From Candidatus Bathyarchaeota archaeon (GTDB lineage: Archaea > Thermoproteota > Bathyarchaeia > 40CM-2-53-6), in assembly GCA_005883695.1 (NCBI GenBank), contig VBBV01000098.1, positions 1 to 7,240 on the forward strand: DNA of 7,240 nt. The letters are read 5' to 3'. This document shows positions 1 through 5,981 of the stretch, one piece after another (the first letter of the stretch is position 1; the number at the start of each line of letters is the position of its first letter). A program made the position numbers and the translations under genes. Below the pieces are notes generated by a model, which saw only the letters and a program-made list of their open reading frames with translations, made no database searches and was not told the origin of the DNA.

Positions 1-2
1 CG

Positions 3-326
3 CCAACACCTCTTACGAAAGAGGTGATCAATGTTTTCGATCGAAAAGGCTGGGGAGCTCTGAAAAAGAGAGACTACGAAGAGATCAGAGGAAACTCGAC
101 AAGCTGCAACTGCGCTGTTTGCCAAGGGAAGGACCTTGAACCCTTCTACGAAGGCAAAGTCTTGGACGTGCTAGCAAAGGCGAAGGTCCACGATCATCTC
201 GCTCAGAGAACTGAGCTGGAGCTGGAATCCGCTAGAGCATCCATCAAGAAAGGAGAGTTTTTGACATTTCTGAACTCGAAACAATATCCCAAGGAATTTC
301 TCAGACAGATCCCTAAGGAAGCATGA
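3..326 (+). CDS. tRNA-guanine transglycosylase-family protein, C-terminal part (5' end outside window)
   Basis: The frame is open to the left edge, so the gene starts upstream; the in-frame GTG at 24 is probably internal. The visible part holds the TGT-type zinc site. Three cysteines are spaced C-x-C-x2-C (codons at 105, 111 and 120), followed about 25 residues later by a His in VHDHLAQ (codon at 195, with a second His at 189). This matches the CxCxxC...H site that ends the TGT barrel. Family members exchange guanine, or a 7-deazaguanine, in tRNA (queuosine, archaeosine), and the DpdA branch does so in DNA. The catalytic Asp residues lie outside the window, so tRNA and DNA enzymes cannot be told apart here. 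The protein ends about 43 residues after the His with no PUA-like extension, unlike classical archaeosine TGT. This suggests a short or divergent TGT, or one whose C-terminal domains are on another gene. Confidence 0.72.
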   Translation, partial: PTPLTKEVINVFDRKGWGALKKRDYEEIRGNSTSCNCAVCQGKDLEPFYEGKVLDVLAKAKVHDHLAQRTELELESARASIKKGEFLTFLNSKQYPKEFLRQIPKEA

Positions 327-343
327 ACAGTTCAAGCCGCGGT

Positions 344-349
344 CTTATA
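344..349 (+). promoter_or_regulatory. Weak box A candidate (CTTATA) before the split-barrel gene pair
   Basis: CTTATA lies in the gap between the TGT stop (326) and the next start. It is about 45 bp before the ATG at 394, which would give a leader of roughly 20 nt. It matches the archaeal box A only partly, and read-through from the upstream gene is equally possible. Confidence 0.25.
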
Positions 350-393
350 GCCAAGGGGCTGCCGAAACCACACCTGCAAGGTTGAGTAGGTTG

Positions 394-861
394 ATGAAAG
401 CTCCGAACTGGGTTCAAGACGTCTTCGAGCGTTACTTGATTTGCGAATTCACATCCATATATAATGGGAAGCCTGTGACGTTTCCTCTACTGTTCTTCTA
501 CGACAATAACCCGCCTAAGTTCGCGGTGACATCCAGCATACTGTTCTCGCGCAAGATTGAGCATATGAAGAGGAACCCTAAGGTCTCCCTGCTCTTCTCC
601 AACCCGGAAGGCAGCGGAATAGAGAAGCACGTTGTCCTCGTCCAGGGCGTTGCAAAATGTGATGATTCTGACCTTGACCATGGATGGGAACGATACCTGC
701 CTATGTGGCGCAAGAAGGAGCCTTACATTGACGGATTCCTTGCGGCCCGGGAGCAATTCGCCTGGTTCTGGAAAAGAATCGTGGTCGAAGTAGAACCAAA
801 GAAGATACTTGCATGGAAGAACGGAGACACCTCCAAACCCGCGGAGGCGATCCACCTTTGA
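394..861 (+). CDS. FMN-binding split-barrel (pyridoxamine 5'-phosphate oxidase-like) protein, first of a pair
   Basis: This is a protein of about 155 residues with the pattern of the PNPOx-like split barrel. A first strand pair is seen in YLICEFTSIYNGKPVTFPL, then FAVTSSILFSRKIEHMKRNPKVSLLF, the usual strand, Lys-rich helix and 'NPkVslLF' strand that contacts flavin phosphate, then VVLVQGVAKCDD and a C-terminal strand VEVEPKKILAWKNG. Such proteins bind FMN, F420 or heme as dimers and act on varied substrates, so the substrate cannot be assigned. I chose ATG 394 because it is the only ATG. TTG 382 in the same frame would add four residues, and its purine-rich sequence directly abuts the start. 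The stop overlaps the next gene's likely start by four bases (TTGA), implying coupled translation and possibly a heterodimer with the next product. Confidence 0.8.
   Translation: MKAPNWVQDVFERYLICEFTSIYNGKPVTFPLLFFYDNNPPKFAVTSSILFSRKIEHMKRNPKVSLLFSNPEGSGIEKHVVLVQGVAKCDDSDLDHGWERYLPMWRKKEPYIDGFLAAREQFAWFWKRIVVEVEPKKILAWKNGDTSKPAEAIHL
843..860 (+). promoter_or_regulatory. Shine-Dalgarno GGAGG and TTG start coupling the two split-barrel genes
   Basis: GGAGG at 843-847 lies inside the end of the first gene, ten bases before TTG 858. The TTG shares bases with the first gene's TGA stop (859-861). This is a standard arrangement for terminating ribosomes to restart, and it decides the start of the second gene over ATG 813. 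Confidence 0.6.
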
Positions 862-1265
862 CCACATTAGGTCTCATTGACCCAGACAGGCTAGCACTGT
901 TCCGATACAGCATAGTCACCTGGATCGACAAAGACGGTTTCCCGTTCAGTGTTGCAACAGACTTTATTCTGTCCGAGAACGGCGAGATTCTCCTCAAGAA
1001 ACCCAGCGTCCCTGCAACAATGACCGGCGGCCGAGTCGGAGTTCTCTTCAACCATATTACCGGAATCCCAACGGGGGGCTACACTGACCGTCGCTACATG
1101 CTAGTGTGGGGCACAGTCAGCGAAGATAAGGGATTTCTAAAGCTCCGTCCCGAAGAGGTCTCAGAGTGGGACGAGAAGATTCTGCCGTTCGACAAACTAT
1201 GCGCGGCCGCTGTGCCTCAAGGAAAGAGGTACATAGAGAGCATTCAGCCTTCTATCGACGCCTGA
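858..1265 (+). CDS. FMN-binding split-barrel (pyridoxamine 5'-phosphate oxidase-like) protein, second of a pair
   Basis: About 135 residues, again with split-barrel features. LALFRYSIVTWIDKDGFPFS aligns in character with the start of the preceding protein (x-RY-I-x-(T/F)-x-G-x-P-x-(T/S)), followed by ILLKKPSVPATMTGGRVGVLFNH and YMLVWGTVSEDKGFLKL. I prefer TTG 858 as start. It overlaps the previous stop as TTGA and has GGAGG at 843-847, ten bases upstream. The frame also holds an ATG at 813, but using it would mean a 49-base overlap and an N-terminus (MEERRHLQTRGG) with no family character. The two proteins look like two halves or two paralogous protomers of one flavoprotein. The 3' end overlaps the last gene of the opposite-strand SMC operon by 22 bases, tail to tail. 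Confidence 0.75.
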   Translation: MTTLGLIDPDRLALFRYSIVTWIDKDGFPFSVATDFILSENGEILLKKPSVPATMTGGRVGVLFNHITGIPTGGYTDRRYMLVWGTVSEDKGFLKLRPEEVSEWDEKILPFDKLCAAAVPQGKRYIESIQPSIDA

Positions 1266-1810
1266 TCCTCGTCAACAGGCTCGTTCGTCTCCGCGGAGGG
1301 TGCTTTCGATTCCGCCAGCAGCATCATTAGGCTTGGAAGATCGAGCTCGGCACGAGTCCGCCAGCCAAGCTTGACCAGTCCTTCCTCGTCTTCTTCCAAG
1401 TATCCCGATCGGAGGAATGTGTCCATTAGGGTCAGCGCTCTCCAGCGCCCTGCTTTATTGCCGATGACCATTTCCAATTCCTTCCTTTCGCTCCTCCCTT
1501 GTTTCGATACTACAAGCGCCAAGGCGGCGGCTAAGGCTGCGAGATTGTCGATTCTCCACCCGCAGAGTCTCGCTTCCTTCGGAGCCAGTGTCCCCTTGAG
1601 GCGGACGAAATATCGGGATTCTTCTTCCCCGTCGTCTGGTCCTGGTTTGTAATCAGACAGAGTCTGCGGTTCGACCTTCTTGACTTCGAGGTCCAAGTCC
1701 TTCAGACTCTCATCCAGCTGTTCCAGAACCTTCGTGTACCCCTTTCCAAGTCCTGTTTTCAACTCCCACGATCTTGCACCAGGTACTCTTCCCCGTTTGA
1801 AGAAGAGCAT
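1244..1810 (-). CDS. Tandem winged-helix KITE protein, Nse1/Nse3-like (Smc5/6-type complex)
   Basis: 188 residues from ATG 1810. The layout fits two winged helices. The first (residues 1-75) has helices then a wing, LEVKKVEP...SRYFVRLKG. The second (about 85-157) has LAALAAALALVVSKQG, then RWRALTLMDTFLRSGYLEEDEEGLVKLGWRTRAELD. The closing 'GYL...G-x-(V/I)-x-LG-x-RT-x-x-EL' strongly recalls the winged helix of eukaryotic Nse1 (LGxRTLLEL) and related MAGE/Nse3 proteins. There is no RING, so no Nse1-type ubiquitin ligase module; an acidic tail follows residue 170. KITE proteins dimerise and clamp the kleisin bridging an SMC ATPase, and this gene is third after an Smc5/6-like ATPase and an Nse4-like kleisin. 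The frame stays open upstream with plausible protein (NEPTYYNEKVKRAAH), so the true N-terminus is probably earlier than ATG 1810. Family assignment is by eye. Confidence 0.7.
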   Translation of the reverse strand: MLFFKRGRVPGARSWELKTGLGKGYTKVLEQLDESLKDLDLEVKKVEPQTLSDYKPGPDDGEEESRYFVRLKGTLAPKEARLCGWRIDNLAALAAALALVVSKQGRSERKELEMVIGNKAGRWRALTLMDTFLRSGYLEEDEEGLVKLGWRTRAELDLPSLMMLLAESKAPSAETNEPVDEDQASIEG

Positions 1811-1857
1811 GTGCGCTGCTCGCTTGACCTTTTCATTGTAGTAGGTTGGTTCGTTCT

Positions 1858-2652
1858 TTACTTCGCCCGTATCAAAACCTCCTTTGTGATGGGGATGGGA
1901 AAGCTGAGCGGTGATCCTTCGGGGTGAGGATCAGGATTTGCTTTCGGGACCAAGAGCAAGCTGTCCCCCCCTCGGTGCAAATTCGCGTATCCGTAGCTGA
2001 CGAGAAAGCTGACAAGTTGGGCCCGAGCGATAGTCTCAGCAAAGTCCGACCCTCTGATAAAGTTCCAGTAGTCCGCCCTCTCGTCCTTTGCGGCGCTCTC
2101 CTTGAGCTCCTTCCAAAGGTCCTGCATTTTTCTTGTGAACGCCTTCTCCTCGACCACGCGCATTCGCGCCAGTTCCCCAAAGTCAGTCGCATCAGGGCCG
2201 ACGAAGGGTCCAAGGTGAAGCCTCTTTCTTCGCTCGAAGAACGAAAGCATCCCTTCCCAAAATTCTTTCGCCTCCTTGGTCGACGCTAGCGTGAGCTGTT
2301 CCAGCTCCACTATCGGGTGCCATGAGAGGAGGAGAAACTCTGCCAATTGTTCTCTCGAGAGTGAATCGAGCTTCTGTTGTACCATGCTAGGGTCGACAAA
2401 GAGGGCGCTGGACTGGAATCTGAGATTCGCGCTCTGCAACCCTACAACCCTAGCCACGCTAGTGATGGCTCGCATATCGAGTAGATGGTCATCTAGCGTG
2501 CGCAACTGGTTCGAGTGTCGTCGTATGATCCGGAGAGCTTCAGTGATGTCCAAGAGGAACGGGTTGAACCTGCGGTTCTCGATCGAGACACAAGTCTGAA
2601 TCAATTCCTCCAATTCTCGTCGTCCAGACGATCGGCGGACCTTCTCCGCCAT
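1858..2652 (-). CDS. Nse4-like kleisin of an archaeal Smc5/6-type complex
   Basis: 264 residues, ATG start two bases after the SMC stop, with AAGGAG at 2669-2664 inside the SMC gene's end. Two segments resemble the eukaryotic kleisin Nse4. N-terminal residues 12-96 (ELEELIQTC..., then LRTLDDHLLDMRAITSVARVV, ALFVDPSMVQQKLDSL) follow the Nse4 pattern of a helix, 'LD-x-x-LL' and an 'F-D-x-x-x-(F/V)-x-x-KL' helix that contacts the SMC neck. C-terminal residues 195-237 (YWNFIRGSDFAETIARAQL, then VSFLVSYGYANL, SLLLVP) match the Nse4 C-terminal winged helix, 'F-x-F-I...F-x-x-T-(V/I)-E-x...SFL-V-x-x-G', which binds the other SMC head. The middle (110-190) is helical and charged, where KITE binding would be expected. 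It is shorter than eukaryotic Nse4 (300-400). Order and position between the SMC and KITE genes support the role. A generic ScpA-type kleisin is the alternative. Confidence 0.72.
   Translation of the reverse strand: MAEKVRRSSGRRELEELIQTCVSIENRRFNPFLLDITEALRIIRRHSNQLRTLDDHLLDMRAITSVARVVGLQSANLRFQSSALFVDPSMVQQKLDSLSREQLAEFLLLSWHPIVELEQLTLASTKEAKEFWEGMLSFFERRKRLHLGPFVGPDATDFGELARMRVVEEKAFTRKMQDLWKELKESAAKDERADYWNFIRGSDFAETIARAQLVSFLVSYGYANLHRGGDSLLLVPKANPDPHPEGSPLSFPIPITKEVLIRAK
1870..1885 (-). promoter_or_regulatory. Strong Shine-Dalgarno (AAAGGAGG) pointing to an upstream, non-canonical start of the KITE gene
   Basis: On the minus strand AAAGGAGG runs 1885-1878 inside the 3' end of the kleisin gene. 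Seven bases further, in the KITE frame, is ACG (1870-1868). No ATG, GTG or TTG occurs in that frame between here and ATG 1810, although it is open and protein-like. ATG 1810 itself has only a weak GGT about 16 bases upstream. Either ACG 1870 starts a 208-residue protein, or a base error hides a normal start. Confidence 0.4.
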
Positions 2653-2654
2653 AG

Positions 2655-4682
2655 CTATGTTAGCTCCTTGACGATGGAACTGCCCTCGACGTTCTGGACT
2701 ACGATAACGTGGACATTGTCCTCTGGAAGTGTCACCTGTCCAGGGGTTATAGCGATGTACTGGCTCGAGTCTGTGGCTTTTGCAGCGGCATGGATGAGCT
2801 TGGATACTGTCTCCCGGTTTCGTGGGTCCATGTGAACGTCGAACTCATCGATTGCCCGGAAAGGAGATGAGATGAATTGTTGTAGCGAGAGGAGAAACGC
2901 GATGAGTGCGACCGTGCGTTCGCCCCCACTTGGGGCTAGACCGTCCAGTGAGACTGGCTCGTTTCCCTTGAACCCTGCGTAGAGCTCAAGGCCCGCCTTC
3001 TCAATATCTTTGGAGGCTTTGATGACGATTCGTCCCTTTGATTCCACCTCCGAGAGCAAAGCGTTGTATCTTGCGGAGAGTTCTTCAAGCAACTTGTCCA
3101 TGACAGTTTTCCATCGGTCGAAGCGTTCTCTCAGTTCGCCGAGGACTTCGGACCTGTTCTGCTCTACAACCTCAGCTTTCTTCTTTACATCCTCGTAGAG
3201 GTCTCCATAGTTCTTGTACATCTTCTCCACTTCCGCGGAAAGATGCGCTAGTGGACGTAACCGTTCTTGAACGGAGGCGACGTCTAGTGATATCTGTTGG
3301 AGGTCTCTGGGATCTTCGAATACCGGTCCGAGCTGAGAAGCCTGCGTTTTAAGGGGTTCAATTTCCTCTTGGCCAATGCGAAGCTGGACCTCGAGTTCTT
3401 GAACCTCCTGTTCCATCAACGCGAGCTTGAAGTTGCTGACCTCTTTCTTGACTCTCGATTCTATGAGGAGGTCGGTATTCTTGCCGAGTTGTGAGGTCAG
3501 CTCGGTAATCCCTATGCGTACTTTCTCGAAGTCGTGATCGGCTGTCTCGGCAGTGTTCGAAATTTTCTCATGCTCTTCAACTAGGTCCGATAACACCTGA
3601 CTCAGCTGGTCGTTCTCTGCTGCCAAGCTCACATCACGAGCTTTTTGCTGAAGCGTAGTCAAGACTTCCTGCTGCGTCCGAAGGAGATCAGTGACTTTTG
3701 AGATCCATTCCAATGAACCGGCTCGAAGGCCACGACCGTGCTCAAGCTTCAGATGTTCTTCCCTAAGTTCTTCCAGATCTACAGAGACCCTTGCGAGGTC
3801 GGTCAGGACCTGTTGGTGTTGTTTGTGAGATGTTTCGAACTCTTCCCTCGTTTCCACCATCTTGCCTTGCAGGGAGGAGATTCGGTCTTTCACCCGTTTT
3901 TGTGAGGATTCTCTTCTGATGATACGTCTCCAGATGAGTTCTCTCTGGAGGTCCTTGAACTGGTCTTCAAGTTTCCTCTTCAGCTCATACTTCTCGTACT
4001 CCCGCTGCCAGTGCAAATAGGTCTCTTTCGTGCCCTCCAGGACTGAAGACATTGTCTCTCGTTCAGTCGTGAGTTTCTGCAATCGAGAGGATGCCTCGAG
4101 TACTTCTCGACGATAAGCTGCAAACCCCACGGCATCTTCCAGAAGGAGTAGCTTGTCTATCGGGCTAACTGAGCCGAATCGTCCGACCATGAGCTGGTGC
4201 ATGATGACCAGCATGTTGTCAGGGTTGAGTCCTATCCTAGATAGTCCGTCGACTAGGTTGATCTTGCTGATTGGTTTGTTGTTGAGCAAGTAGTGATAGT
4301 CTCCCGACCGCTTGAGAACTCTGGTTAGGAGCACCTTGTCAGATCTGGCTTGTGGAAACGGTCTTCCACCTTTCGGTGCTTCGTTGTCCAGAAGAAGAGA
4401 GATGCGCGCTTCTTGTTCGTTCCAGCGTATGAGCTCACTGAGTTTTTTCGCTCGCTCAGTGTAAGCTTGGCCTAGGACGACGGAGATTGCGAGCAGTATG
4501 GAAGATTTTCCCGCTCCGTTTGGACCGATGATCAAGTTTAGGCCAGCCCGAAGCGGGATGCTTGTGTTCTTGTAGGACATGAAGTTGGAGAGTTGGACTT
4601 CGCGGATCAATTTCCTACAGGCCAGCCTTGTTATTGGATAGTATTGACTTGGCTGAATTAGAAGTCTTTCTCGTCCAATCAA
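2655..4682 (-). CDS. Short SMC ATPase with Smc5/Smc6-type head motifs
   Basis: 675 residues from TTG 4682. The N-terminal head has NFMSYKN (33-39), Walker A GPNGAGKS (53-60) and a Q-loop in NPDNMLVIMHQ (Q163). Coiled coil runs about 195-508. The C-terminal head has signature PSGGERT (584-590), Walker B with SPFRAIDEFDVHMDP (606-620; D612, catalytic E613, D-loop D619) and a switch region QYIAITPGQ (641-649). 'PFR-x-(I/L/V)DE-F-D-V-x-MD' and 'ITP' in place of the usual switch His are Smc5/6 hallmarks; canonical SMC and Rad50 differ. No 150-residue hinge and no CxxC zinc hook are seen, and length is about 60% of Smc5/6. A single gene implies a homodimer. It should act at DNA by ATP-driven engagement with the two downstream products. 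TTG 4610 (residue 25, just before IREVQLSNF) is perhaps the truer start, since SMC proteins usually begin at that strand and the only TATA element overlaps 4685-4692. Confidence 0.93.
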   Translation of the reverse strand: MIGRERLLIQPSQYYPITRLACRKLIREVQLSNFMSYKNTSIPLRAGLNLIIGPNGAGKSSILLAISVVLGQAYTERAKKLSELIRWNEQEARISLLLDNEAPKGGRPFPQARSDKVLLTRVLKRSGDYHYLLNNKPISKINLVDGLSRIGLNPDNMLVIMHQLMVGRFGSVSPIDKLLLLEDAVGFAAYRREVLEASSRLQKLTTERETMSSVLEGTKETYLHWQREYEKYELKRKLEDQFKDLQRELIWRRIIRRESSQKRVKDRISSLQGKMVETREEFETSHKQHQQVLTDLARVSVDLEELREEHLKLEHGRGLRAGSLEWISKVTDLLRTQQEVLTTLQQKARDVSLAAENDQLSQVLSDLVEEHEKISNTAETADHDFEKVRIGITELTSQLGKNTDLLIESRVKKEVSNFKLALMEQEVQELEVQLRIGQEEIEPLKTQASQLGPVFEDPRDLQQISLDVASVQERLRPLAHLSAEVEKMYKNYGDLYEDVKKKAEVVEQNRSEVLGELRERFDRWKTVMDKLLEELSARYNALLSEVESKGRIVIKASKDIEKAGLELYAGFKGNEPVSLDGLAPSGGERTVALIAFLLSLQQFISSPFRAIDEFDVHMDPRNRETVSKLIHAAAKATDSSQYIAITPGQVTLPEDNVHVIVVQNVEGSSIVKELT

Positions 4683-4684
4683 TG

Positions 4685-4692
4685 TTTATATA
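4685..4692 (+). promoter_or_regulatory. Box A (TTTATATA) for gar1-tfb, possibly shared with the divergent SMC operon
   Basis: TTTATATA is a consensus archaeal box A on the plus strand. With the usual 25-27 base spacing it predicts a transcript start near 4715, about ten bases before GTG 4726. Its complement, TATATAAA, is also TATA-like on the minus strand and would start SMC transcripts near 4660. That is downstream of TTG 4682 and upstream of TTG 4610. No other TATA-like element is visible in the divergent gap. Confidence 0.7.
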
Positions 4693-4725
4693 CGCGATTT
4701 GACATTTTTCGCCTTTCGTTGGAGT

Positions 4726-4974
4726 GTGCCAGGTGCGGGATTAAGACGGCTTGGCAAAGTTCTGCACATGTCGAAAAGCGGTAACCTGATTGTCCGGCTC
4801 GAACAACCACCCGTACCAGCTGAGCGCACTGGAGTGGTCGATTACAAGATCAAGAGGATCGGGACTGTTAACAATATTCTCGGTCCTGTGAGGAGTCCAT
4901 ATGTCTCCGTAAAGCCGGAGGCTGCGGGAGAAGGGTTCTCGGGTAGAGTTCTATACCTTTTAGAGGATAATTAG
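4726..4974 (+). CDS. gar1: H/ACA ribonucleoprotein subunit Gar1
   Basis: 82 residues from GTG 4726. It matches archaeal Gar1: LRRLGKVLHMSKSGNLIVRLEQPPVPAERTGVVD, then KRIGTVNNILGPVRSPYVSVKP. The 'RLGKVLH-x-x-x-SGNLIVR' opening and 'IG-x-V-x-x-I-x-GPV-x-x-PYV-x-V-KP' core are family signatures of the small six-stranded barrel. Gar1 binds Cbf5 in the H/ACA RNP and controls substrate loading and release during guide-RNA-directed pseudouridylation of rRNA. I chose GTG 4726 because box A at 4685-4692 places the transcript start near 4715. TTG 4699, the longest frame, would lie before it and adds residues not seen in the family. The gene sits 14 bases before tfb, an arrangement known in several archaea, and probably shares its transcript. 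Confidence 0.93.
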   Translation: MPGAGLRRLGKVLHMSKSGNLIVRLEQPPVPAERTGVVDYKIKRIGTVNNILGPVRSPYVSVKPEAAGEGFSGRVLYLLEDN

Positions 4975-4988
4975 GGGAACGGGAAAAA

Positions 4989-5948
4989 GTGGTTGAAGAA
5001 GTAGGCCAGACGCTAGAACGGGCACCTGAGAGCACCTCGCGGAGGATACGATTGTGTCCAGAGTGCGGGGGCTCGCGGCTCATGAGAGACTATGACGCTG
5101 CTGAGGTCGTCTGCATGGCTTGTGGGTATGTTGTTCAGGAGAAGATTGCTGACACGCGCCCCGAGTGGCGCGCGTTTGACGACGAGCAGCGAGCGAAGAG
5201 AGCTCGCACGGGCGCGCCTATGACGTACACGATTCATGACAAGGGACTCTCTACAATCATCGACTGGCGTGATCGCCCTACCGGGACGAAGGGTGTCTCA
5301 GCGGATCAACGGATCGAGCTGTACAAGCTGCGAAAGTGGCAGCGTCGTGTCCGGGTTTCGGATGCGACGGAGCGGAACCTGGCTGTGGCATTGTCGGAGC
5401 TGAGCAAGTTGTCATCGGCTCTCTCTCTGCCGAAGAATATTCTCGAGACTGCGTCTGTGATTTATCGCCGTGCGATCAAGAGGCGTTTGATCCGTGGGAG
5501 ATCGATTCACAATGTTACGGCTGCAGCGATTTACATGTCGTGCCGGCAGTGCGGCATTCCGCGGACTCTGGATGAGATTGCTAGTGTGTCGACGCTGAAC
5601 AAGAAGGATATTGGTCGTAGCTACCGGTTTATGCTGCGGGAGCTGGGGATGTTTGTGCCGCCCTCCGCGAACAGGAATTATGCGGCGCGGTTTTCGAACA
5701 AGCTGACGATATCGGGGAAGGCGGAAGGGATCGCTATCAGGATCTTGGAGATCGCGCGTCAGATGAAGCTGACCAGCGGTCGGGGTCCGGCGGGGATCGC
5801 GGCCGCGTCCACGTACATTGCGACGGTGTTGACGAATGAGCGGAAGACGCAACGGGAGATTGCGGAGATAGCGAACGTGACCGAGGTTACTATTCGGAAC
5901 CGGTACAAGGAGCTTCTTGAGAAGCTGATGATAGAAGTCCCGATATAG
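4989..5948 (+). CDS. tfb: Transcription initiation factor B (TFB, archaeal TFIIB)
   Basis: 319 residues, GTG start, with AGGGG at 4973-4977 upstream. The zinc ribbon is complete (C23, C26, C42, C45: LCPECGG...CMACG) and recruits RNA polymerase. The B-reader and linker follow, PEWRAFDDEQRAKRARTGAP, with the conserved HDKGLSTIIDW (83-93). Two cyclin-like repeats (about 125-215 and 222-315) bind TBP and DNA. The second ends in the BRE-reading helix-turn-helix TQREIAEIANVTEVTIRNRY (287-306). All key parts are present, and the length is typical (about 300-320), so it should be a functional general factor that places polymerase at TATA/BRE promoters such as those seen in this window. It follows gar1 by 14 bases. 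The gene is not obviously a diverged paralogue, but whether the genome has others cannot be seen. Confidence 0.96.
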   Translation: MVEEVGQTLERAPESTSRRIRLCPECGGSRLMRDYDAAEVVCMACGYVVQEKIADTRPEWRAFDDEQRAKRARTGAPMTYTIHDKGLSTIIDWRDRPTGTKGVSADQRIELYKLRKWQRRVRVSDATERNLAVALSELSKLSSALSLPKNILETASVIYRRAIKRRLIRGRSIHNVTAAAIYMSCRQCGIPRTLDEIASVSTLNKKDIGRSYRFMLRELGMFVPPSANRNYAARFSNKLTISGKAEGIAIRILEIARQMKLTSGRGPAGIAAASTYIATVLTNERKTQREIAEIANVTEVTIRNRYKELLEKLMIEVPI

Positions 5949-5981
5949 GTGCCACGAAGGGCACGGCGTGAGACTTGAGTA

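Noticed and set aside
323..385. Twenty-codon frame whose ATG overlaps the TGT stop
   Set aside because: Too short and without coding character. It ends just at the next gene's start region and could be a leader peptide only by speculation.
2655..4682. Rad50-type ATPase as the identity of the SMC-like gene
   Set aside because: No CxxC zinc hook and no mre11 neighbour. The Walker B region reads PFRAIDEFDVHMD and the switch ITP, matching Smc5/6 more than Rad50.
1244..4682. Wadjet (JetABCD) or MukBEF plasmid-defence system
   Set aside because: No JetD-like nuclease gene is present, the SMC head does not look like MukB/JetC, and the partners look more like Nse4 and Nse1/3. A functional analogy remains possible.
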